A stretch of DNA of 64,000 bases. It comes from Lasiodiplodia sp. COLG20. Taxonomy: Eukaryota; Ascomycota; Dothideomycetes; Botryosphaeriales; Botryosphaeriaceae. The DNA is taken from positions 930,001-994,000 of the forward strand of contig VNWV01000006.1 in NCBI GenBank assembly GCA_009801085.1, in the 5' to 3' direction. Under the pieces are notes generated by a model. It saw only the letters and a list, made by a program, of their open reading frames with translations. It searched no databases and had not been told where the DNA came from. This document shows, one piece after another, positions 57,126-64,000 of the stretch. Position 1 is the first letter of the stretch. Each line of letters begins with the position of its first letter. Position numbers and translations under genes: made by a program.

Positions 57126-60100
57126 ATGTCCCCTCCCTCCTCGCCCGATACCAGACCACTGCCACCCGTTCCGGCGCTCTCACCACCTGAGCTCAGCACA
57201 GAATCGTCCGACACTGCCGCCGCTGCTGCTGCCAGGCGCGCCCTGCGAAAACCCGCCCCGGGTCTTCTGGCGCGCATGAAATTGCTGGACCTGCACCACA
57301 AGAGCAGACAGGCCGGCGACAAGACCGACGTCGAGATCGGCCGCATACCGGAGGACCAGCTGCGCCAGCTCGACCTCCTGCACCAGCGTGACCGCAACAT
57401 CCGGGTCGAGCGCCGTGGCCAGGCTTGGAGTGGGCCGCGTGCGCCGCGGCTCACCGCGCAAACGACGGGCGGCAGCGAGAGGGACTACTTCGACGGCCCC
57501 CCGGCGCCTCAGGAGAGCGATCAGTCGAGCATAATCAGCGCCAGCGACCGCGTGCTCCACTCAGACTACGACGACAGCGAATTCGATGCACCAGAGGACG
57601 ATACGCTGAAATACGGCTTGCCTGTGCTCGAGCAGCCGCGGGATAGCTCAGAATCCATGTCGAATGATGCACCGGAGGGCGGCCCTTCGCCAGAAGACTC
57701 GGCGCCTCCGACGCCGCCACCAAAGGACCCGCCCGTAGACAATACGCCGGACCTGCCGCCCGAGCCCGTCCAGGAGCCGGAATCGCTGGACGAGATACAG
57801 GAAGAGCAGGAAGAGCAGGATGAACAAGAAGAAGCTTCATATTTCAACCCAGGAGGGTTATCGCGGGCCGCCTCCATATACACGCTTTCTCGCGTGTCCT
57901 TCACCAACCAGATACAACAGCTCACATCCATAAAACTCCCCGATGCCTCGTCCCTGCAGGCGAGCATCTCGGCAATACCAACCTCCAAGGCCGCCTCGAG
58001 CGCCCTGAACGATGCGGCTGGGCAGATTCGCGTGTGGATGTCCAAGGCGTCGGACGTGCTAAACGGCTTGGACGCGGAGGATGACGTTGACTGGGCATCC
58101 GCGGCCGGGAGAGAGGGGTTGGACGAGGTCGATTCGGCCATCCACACGTTCGAAACGTTGATCAGGGTATTCGTCAGCGCCATCGAAGAGCTCCAGACCC
58201 GCCCGGACATCGGAAGCCTGTCCATGGCGGACCTCACGCGGTTAGTGGACCAGATGGAAAACATCCTGAACGATTGGGCCGGCATCAAGAACAAGCTGCG
58301 GGCGGTCAAGGAGCAAGTTGAGATAGCGATGGAGTGGGAGGAGCTGTGGAGCACTGTTCTGGCCGACATTAGCCTCGAGGTGGAGGCTCTCGGGAGGCTG
58401 GTGTTCGAGATGGAAGAACGCCGCCACCGTAGCGTCATGGCCGAGAGCATCACCGAGAACGGTAACGGGCTCGATATCGAATCCTTGGAGACGATCGTCG
58501 AGGAAACACCGCCCAACACCAAGAGGATATCCCACAACCGTTTCAGCCTCCCGCAACCATTCAACCCGAATACGTCACCACTCGCATCCAACGAGGCAGC
58601 TCAAGAAGAGTCGAATCTTTTGGCTCTCTTCGCCCGCATGCAACCGCTCCGCGCGTCCTTGGACTTTTTGCCGATGAGGCTCGCTCAGTTTCAGATGCGC
58701 GCCATGTCCGTATTCCCGACAGCGTGCTCGGAGTTAGATCACCGGCGCACTTCTCTGGAAGACAAGTGGCAGAGGCTGGAGCGTGACGCGGAATCTTTGA
58801 GGCGAGAGCTCGGTGAGGATAAGTGGGTGCTGGTGTTCAGGAATGCCGGCCGGCAAGCGGCGAAAATGTGCGAATCCGTGAAGAGGAGCTTGATAAAACT
58901 GCGTGAGGCCTTGGATGAAGGCCAACACATCACCAACTTGCCGGCGACGGCCAAGAAGATTGAGAGTTTCGAGGCCAAGAGGATGCACTACGGCCCGGCC
59001 ATCGAGCGCGTTCTTATGATCATTGACAAGGGAGTAAAGGACCGGTTGACGGTGAACGGTGAGATTCTGAGGCTGCAGTCCGACATGAGGCGTGAGTGGG
59101 CCGGCCTGGAAGATGAGATGAGGGAAATGAAGGATCGTGTCGAGGGGATCGACATGAGAGACAGCGAACAGCTGCGGGACTCTATCTCGACAATCTTGTC
59201 GACCGAGCGCTCATTTGCGAGCAGCATCGACACGCCCGGGAGCTCGCCGGCTTCGTCCGTCGTGGTGCTGAACCGCAAGGACAACGACAGGTACAAGTCC
59301 CGCCAGAGCAGCTTCAACAGCAACAAGTCGGGCCCTTCAGTCAAGGCCAGCAAACGCTATTCCGCCATCCCTGCCCCGTCTTCAGCCCCTCGCAAACCGC
59401 CGCTCTCGTTCTCCCGCTCCGAAGAGAAGACGCCCACGAGCAACCGTTACTCGATGGCCACTCCGACTCCCCCCGTCCCTCGCCGCGCCGCACCCACCCC
59501 CCCTCCGTCCAACAAGCCCCGCTGGAACGGCTCTACGAACGCGGAGGGCATCAGCGGGCACAACTTCAAGCCTCTTTCAGTCACAACCCCCTCCCCTTAC
59601 GCCAAGGACGCTTCGCCGAAGCCTCGCCGCCTCCACCGTGTCTCTTCGTACTCGAACCTGCCGCGGCCCAGCCCTCCGCGCCAGGCCGCGCCTACGCCTC
59701 CTCCGGGGGCTCATTACGTCCAGCGTCCCGCATCTACCACCCCTGCGCCTAACAAGAGGTCGTCTATAATCGCGCCGCGCACGCCTTCTCGCAATGCTCT
59801 TTCACGGCTGGATACGCGCGCCGTGTCGTCGTCCGCGGTGACGGCAAGCACGGCGGCAAGCCGGCGTCGCAGCGCGTTTCTCGAGCCGACGACGCCGGGC
59901 GCGGACGATGCTCTCACCGATGCCGGCTACTCGGACGCCAGCAGCCCCGTGTCGATGCGCAAGAGCCCGCGGGCGGCCAGCGCAATGGCTCTCCGGCGCA
60001 CCAGCATGCTCCCGCAGCCGTCGACGCCCCGATCCAACAAGGAGCGCCCGAGCCTCGACGTCCCCCGTCCCAGTCTGGATGGCGGGCGCAGCTCCAGGGC

Positions 60101-60215
60101 GGACAGCCGGGCGGGCAGCAGGGCGGGCGGACGACTCAGCAGCTTTGGTATCAGAGGAGCGTCTCGGCAGGGCAACCGGGCGGACGATAACAAGCCCAGG
60201 TGGAGGTTCGGTTGA
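57126..60215 (+). CDS. kar9: Karyogamy/spindle-positioning protein Kar9
   Basis: Kar9 links microtubule plus ends (through Bim1/EB1) to actin cables and myosin V to orient the spindle. A single 1029-residue frame. After a Pro/Ser-rich head and acidic linker (LDEIQEEQEEQDEQEEASYF), a Kar9 helical domain spans about residues 245-690 (SFTNQIQQLTSIKLPDASSL; LVDQMENILNDWAGIKNKLR; KWVLVFRNAGRQAAKMCESV; RREWAGLEDEMREMKDRVEG). The tail (700-1029) is basic, Ser/Pro-rich and disordered. It contains a classical EB1-binding SxIP motif, SAIP, at residue 746 (KRYSAIPAP), with nearby basic residues. Repeated RTPS/TPPP sites suit CDK phosphorylation. No intron in the coding part. Confidence 0.9.
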   Translation: MSPPSSPDTRPLPPVPALSPPELSTESSDTAAAAAARRALRKPAPGLLARMKLLDLHHKSRQAGDKTDVEIGRIPEDQLRQLDLLHQRDRNIRVERRGQAWSGPRAPRLTAQTTGGSERDYFDGPPAPQESDQSSIISASDRVLHSDYDDSEFDAPEDDTLKYGLPVLEQPRDSSESMSNDAPEGGPSPEDSAPPTPPPKDPPVDNTPDLPPEPVQEPESLDEIQEEQEEQDEQEEASYFNPGGLSRAASIYTLSRVSFTNQIQQLTSIKLPDASSLQASISAIPTSKAASSALNDAAGQIRVWMSKASDVLNGLDAEDDVDWASAAGREGLDEVDSAIHTFETLIRVFVSAIEELQTRPDIGSLSMADLTRLVDQMENILNDWAGIKNKLRAVKEQVEIAMEWEELWSTVLADISLEVEALGRLVFEMEERRHRSVMAESITENGNGLDIESLETIVEETPPNTKRISHNRFSLPQPFNPNTSPLASNEAAQEESNLLALFARMQPLRASLDFLPMRLAQFQMRAMSVFPTACSELDHRRTSLEDKWQRLERDAESLRRELGEDKWVLVFRNAGRQAAKMCESVKRSLIKLREALDEGQHITNLPATAKKIESFEAKRMHYGPAIERVLMIIDKGVKDRLTVNGEILRLQSDMRREWAGLEDEMREMKDRVEGIDMRDSEQLRDSISTILSTERSFASSIDTPGSSPASSVVVLNRKDNDRYKSRQSSFNSNKSGPSVKASKRYSAIPAPSSAPRKPPLSFSRSEEKTPTSNRYSMATPTPPVPRRAAPTPPPSNKPRWNGSTNAEGISGHNFKPLSVTTPSPYAKDASPKPRRLHRVSSYSNLPRPSPPRQAAPTPPPGAHYVQRPASTTPAPNKRSSIIAPRTPSRNALSRLDTRAVSSSAVTASTAASRRRSAFLEPTTPGADDALTDAGYSDASSPVSMRKSPRAASAMALRRTSMLPQPSTPRSNKERPSLDVPRPSLDGGRSSRADSRAGSRAGGRLSSFGIRGASRQGNRADDNKPRWRFG

Positions 60216-62089
60216 TGGCCAGGTAGGTTTTGCGCCGCCGTCGATTCGGCAGGATGTTTTCTCTTCTGCGTTACACACTTGATCAACGAGATTATATAGT
60301 ATAATTGCCGGCGTGCAGTTGCGGTGCGTGCCCGGTGCACGCGACAGCTGCTGCACGGCAAAAGGAGGTTTGGATGGCTCAAAGACGTTCTTCTCGGCGA
60401 GATCAACGGATCGAAGAAGGACGGGCGGCTTTGAGGATCCACACTGGCCTTCCGTTTGACTCTTCGGTTGAAGAAGGAAATTCGACTTTATTTTGGTACA
60501 AAGCTTGGTGTAATATGGACGACAGGTGTTGGCGGGCATGCAGGCGCTCTTTGATTTAGCTATATTTGCAGGCATATTGTATACCCCTGGGGATTCAATT
60601 CGAAACTGGGTTGCTTTTGACGGGGTGTAGAAGCGGAGTGTGAGTTGTGTAGGAATATGATGATTGATACGGCTGCCGGGCGTGTGATGGTGAAGAGGTT
60701 CTGCGAGGCGTCCAGGCCGCCCTCACGCGCAAGCGCCATTGCCCGTTCGAGCACATGGTCTCGATAGCGCTGCGCACGCAAATGGCAACTGGCGCCAAAT
60801 ATAGCATGTGTGTCTCTGCCAAGCCGGTGGCCGATAAGCTTCAACGGCGCTTCACGATCGAGGCGCAAGGACGTCCCTCGCAACACTGCATGGGCGCACG
60901 ACGTCACGGAACTCGTCGATCCGACGCGAGGAACGCGCTTCCGAGGCGCGGAATCGCGAGCTCGCGCGCCGGCGTGCTGGGACAGCTGAAGGAGCGCCAC
61001 AGGTAAACAAGGCCGGGCGGTGGGCAGGGACGGGGGCTGCAGCAGATGCGGGACGGCGCCACAGTAGCAGTTGCATGCTGCCAGGCGACGCGTCTCGCTT
61101 GGCTTCTTCTCGCCGCCTGTTGGCGGCTTTCCGGGGTTGGCCAGTGGGGAGTCGATCACTTGCCCGGGTGGGTCAACGCATGACGTTCAACGCTGCCAAC
61201 ACCGCTGCTCGTAGGCGGAACGCAATCGAGATGAAGCAGGTAAGCTTAAGCCGCTCTTGTATGTCGTCGCCCGCCCCCGAGCCTTGCTGGCCGGCGCTGC
61301 CCGCTCTGTTCTTCCTGCTCTGTTCTCCGCGCTCTCCACCTGCCAGCGCTGCTCACACACCGCTCACGCTATCTATCTATCTGTGCCGCTGCTGCTCCTC
61401 GTGGTCTCGTATCCGTGTCCACGTTGCACCCCACCGCGCCGCCACACTCTCCGCCCAATTGCTTGCCATAAGCTCACGCGGCACCTCTGATGCACCTTTT
61501 CCTACTCTTTTGATCGCGCCGCGCCGAGCCTAGGGCGCACCCTGGAACGGGAAGCATTCAAGGCGCGCAGGGGAGCATTATTTACTGCTGCTCGCACGAG
61601 CAATCATTTCCACCGGCACTCCTGCCTCTTCTGTTGCTGCGAGCTCCTGCCAATCGCGCGCCATCCCCAGTTCTCCGATGCCAACAATCCCAGTCGCCTG
61701 CATTTAATTTCCAGCCGACACCAGCGACGTCATAGCCTGTCACTCACAACTGGGCCTGAATACAACTACCACCCGCTGCCGGACGTATACTCTCCAACCC
61801 AGCCGGGCTGGTCGACTACCTACATCCCGCCTCGCCACCTGCTCGGCTCCACATCTCACTACACAGCCACTCGCCTGCTGCAGCTTGCCTCCACACTCAT
61901 CCCTTCACCGCTAAAAGGGCACTCTATATAGTTTTAGCACGGAACGGAAAGCTTGTCATCGCCTTGGCCGTCCTGGACTTAAAAAAAAAAAACAATTCCT
62001 CTCACGAATTTTCCAAAGGCGCGCTCTTGAATCGCAGCTTTCGCGCCGCTGGAACGTCCAATCCGATTGCCGTTTTTGTCCGGATCAAG
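60216..62089. other. 1.9-kb spacer and leader of the kelch gene
   Basis: Frames on both strands near 60305-61159 lack family features. The promoter side has a CTCTATATAG TATA-like box at about 61922-61931, 160 bp before the chosen ATG, and a CTATCTATCTATCTG tract at 61370-61384. Confidence 0.5.
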
Positions 62090-64000
62090 ATGATGCCATC
62101 GGCGACCTCGAACCCACGGCGCAAGTCCGTCTTCCGCGAAGTCGGCCTCGTGAACGACGATAGGGAGAATTACGCGCCAGTGCCGATCAGGGTGCCAATC
62201 CTCTCTGCACCGTCTCTGCCCGCTCGTAACGGCAACAAGAAGACTGCCACCCGCTCGTCCTCCTCGCCCATCGAGTACTGGCCGGCGCCATCGCTGCTGG
62301 AAGACGTGCGGGAGGAAGAAATGGGGGACGACGAGGAGTCGGACTGTGAGATCGGTGGACTGACGCAGAAGAAGAAGCAGCAGACGTTGAGGAAGGAGCG
62401 CGATGATTCGTTCGAGCACGGACGAATCGTCACGGCGAAGGCGGATGTGGATGTCGCTCTCGCCACGGCGGGTGGGATGACCAGGCTGCATCGACTGTGC
62501 GTGCTCGCGTTGCTGGTTTTCCTCGTCATCCCCGTGACGCATAGGCTTCCCGTCTTTGGTCCTACCGTTGCGGGGCCCATGTATGGCGCCAATGCGGCCC
62601 TCATTCCGCGGAAGAGCATGTTGTACGGGAGAGCGGATAGCCCGACGGATGTGTGTACGAGGTGGAGCCACGCCAGTATGACTTCTCGAATCCGCCCGCA
62701 AAATTTAGTCCGAGACTGACGAGGGGGTACAGCTGCAATTGTCAATGGCACCCTATACATCTACGGCGGCCGTGCGAAGACCGAGTCGGATCAGACGAGC
62801 AACACTTGGAGTGTGTGACCACGTCCGATACATGAACGCCCCTGTGAAGCTGACCATTCTAGATAACGATTTCGTGACTATCGATCTCACCGAGTCATGG
62901 CAAATCTCCTCACCGTCATTCACTGGCCTGCCTCAACCCTCAGGGCCGCCTGCCGTCTCGCTGGCGTACCTGTGGAATTCACGGTCCTCGTTATTCCTCT
63001 ACGGCGGCGAGTTCCAAGACGGCAACCAGGGAAACACTCCCGACTACCCGACCGCCTTCTCGCTCTGGGAGTACGACATCTCTTCGTCCTCGTGGACCGA
63101 ACACAAGAACCCCAAAACATCTGCAGGGACGCACGCCCAAGGCAGTAACGAGGCAGTGCAGCGCGCCGCCGAGGGTGCAGGCGCGAATGTGGCTAGCCTC
63201 GGCCGCGGGTTCTACTTTGGCGGCCACCTGGACACATGGACCACCGAAGACTGGTCTAACCAGGTCGCACGTATCTACCTGAGGTCCATGGTCGAGTACA
63301 CGTTTCCCGGTTCCTCCAACAACGGCGTTGAAACTCTGGGTGACGACGGCACCGCAGGCTCGGATGGCGTTTGGCGCAACATCACCGAAGGAGGCCTGCA
63401 AGAGACGAGCGGTTTTCCAGAACGTGCTGACGGCATCCTGGTGTATGTTCCCGGGTTCGGCGACGAGGGCATTCTTCTAGGCCTTGCAGGTGGCACGAAC
63501 TCTACTTTCGTAAGGTCCGCAGGCTCGGCATGATTGTATTGGGGCTGACGGTCTTTCCAGACCCAGATGAACGTCATCGACATCTACGACATCGCCACCT
63601 CGACGTGGTTCAAGCAGCCCACCAGCGGCACTCCACCGAAGATCCGCGTCAACCCTTGTGCGGTAGTCGCCGCAGCGGCAGAGTAAGTTGCCCAATGCAG
63701 CTAGAGCTCCTCGTATCGGACACGGACGTTGACCAAAACGTACAGCGGCTCGAGCTACAACATGTACATGTTCGGCGGCCAAGATCTGGGCGACGACCAG
63801 ACGCAGTACAACGACATGTGGATCCTGACCATCCCGTCCTTCACCTGGATCCAAGTCGACCAGGGCTCGCAATCCGTGCCGTACGCTCGCGCCGGCCACA
63901 CGTGCAACATCTGGGACGGCCAGATGATCGTCGTCGGCGGTTACGTCGGAGACCAGCTTTCGTGCGACTCGCCGGGCGTCTACGTCTTCAACACCTCATC
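62090..64000 (+). CDS. Kelch-repeat (galactose-oxidase-like) membrane protein, 5' part
   Basis: Runs off the window. Exons: 62090-62675, 62733-62810, 62863-63509, 63561-63682, 63746 onward; all junctions are in phase. A cytosolic N-terminal part (MMPSATSNPRRKSVFREVGL, acidic DDEESDC) precedes a signal-anchor helix (LHRLCVLALLVFLVIPVTHRL, about residues 128-150). The outside part begins CTRWSHATAIVNGTLYIYGG, then SLFLYGGEFQDG, GFYFGGHLD and YNMYMFGGQDLGDDQTQYND, with RAGHTCNIWDGQMIVVGGY: kelch blades with paired Gly and Trp/Tyr. Such proteins in ascomycetes are often anchored beta-propellers of unknown ligand. The first Met of the pair is assumed; an earlier in-frame start is possible. Confidence 0.85.

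Overview
This window is nuclear DNA from a filamentous ascomycete. Most genes carry short introns (about 45-75 nt) with GT..AG ends, CTAAC/CTGAC-type branch sites and 3' ends like CTACAG. Both strands are used, there are no operons, and the proteins are typical of Pezizomycotina (fused PurK-PurE Ade2, Cia84, Kar9, a UsgS-type membrane protein, Msc2). A Dothideomycete is my inference from gene style, not something the sequence proves. I rebuilt exon structures by hand and checked that phases agree across junctions.

Layout. 0-18.2 kb is a conserved block: end of a VOC/glyoxalase gene, a TFIIIC 90-kDa-type subunit, an unknown two-helix membrane protein, Sec24 (last exon 230 nt downstream of the main frame), ribosomal protein eL18 (4-nt first exon), a mitochondrial carrier and Ade2. 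18.2-23.0 kb is a long gene-poor stretch with a diverged copy of a palindromic repeat. 23.0-31.3 kb has a small unknown protein, Cia84 and zeta-COP as a divergent pair, then Rqc2/NEMF. 31.3-34.8 kb has an orphan frame running into a perfect foldback element, and a secreted PL9 pectate lyase. 34.8-39.7 kb has Alg1 and the zinc transporter Msc2, again divergent. 48.3-64 kb returns to ordinary genes: a UsgS/EI24-like membrane protein, formamidase, acylphosphatase, an unknown conserved protein, Kar9 and the start of a kelch/galactose-oxidase-like membrane protein.

39.7-48.3 kb stands out as an accessory or decaying segment. It holds a 70-bp tandem duplication, a large SH3-like-repeat gene broken in two places, a third copy of the foldback element, an orphan last exon of an MFS transporter, a gene with five exact 15-bp repeats encoding AQKGK, and a probable relic whose stop codons all fit C-to-T change of CAA/CAG/CGA.

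The genes do not form one pathway. Several are housekeeping secretory-pathway parts (Sec24 of COPII, zeta-COP of COPI, Alg1 of N-glycosylation, Msc2 for ER zinc). Others serve translation (eL18, Rqc2, TFIIIC), purine synthesis (Ade2), complex I assembly (Cia84) and spindle positioning (Kar9). The pectate lyase and formamidase suggest plant-polymer use and nitrogen scavenging. The least described item is a short foldback element with 53-bp near-palindromic arms, present three times here, two of the copies beside disrupted frames.
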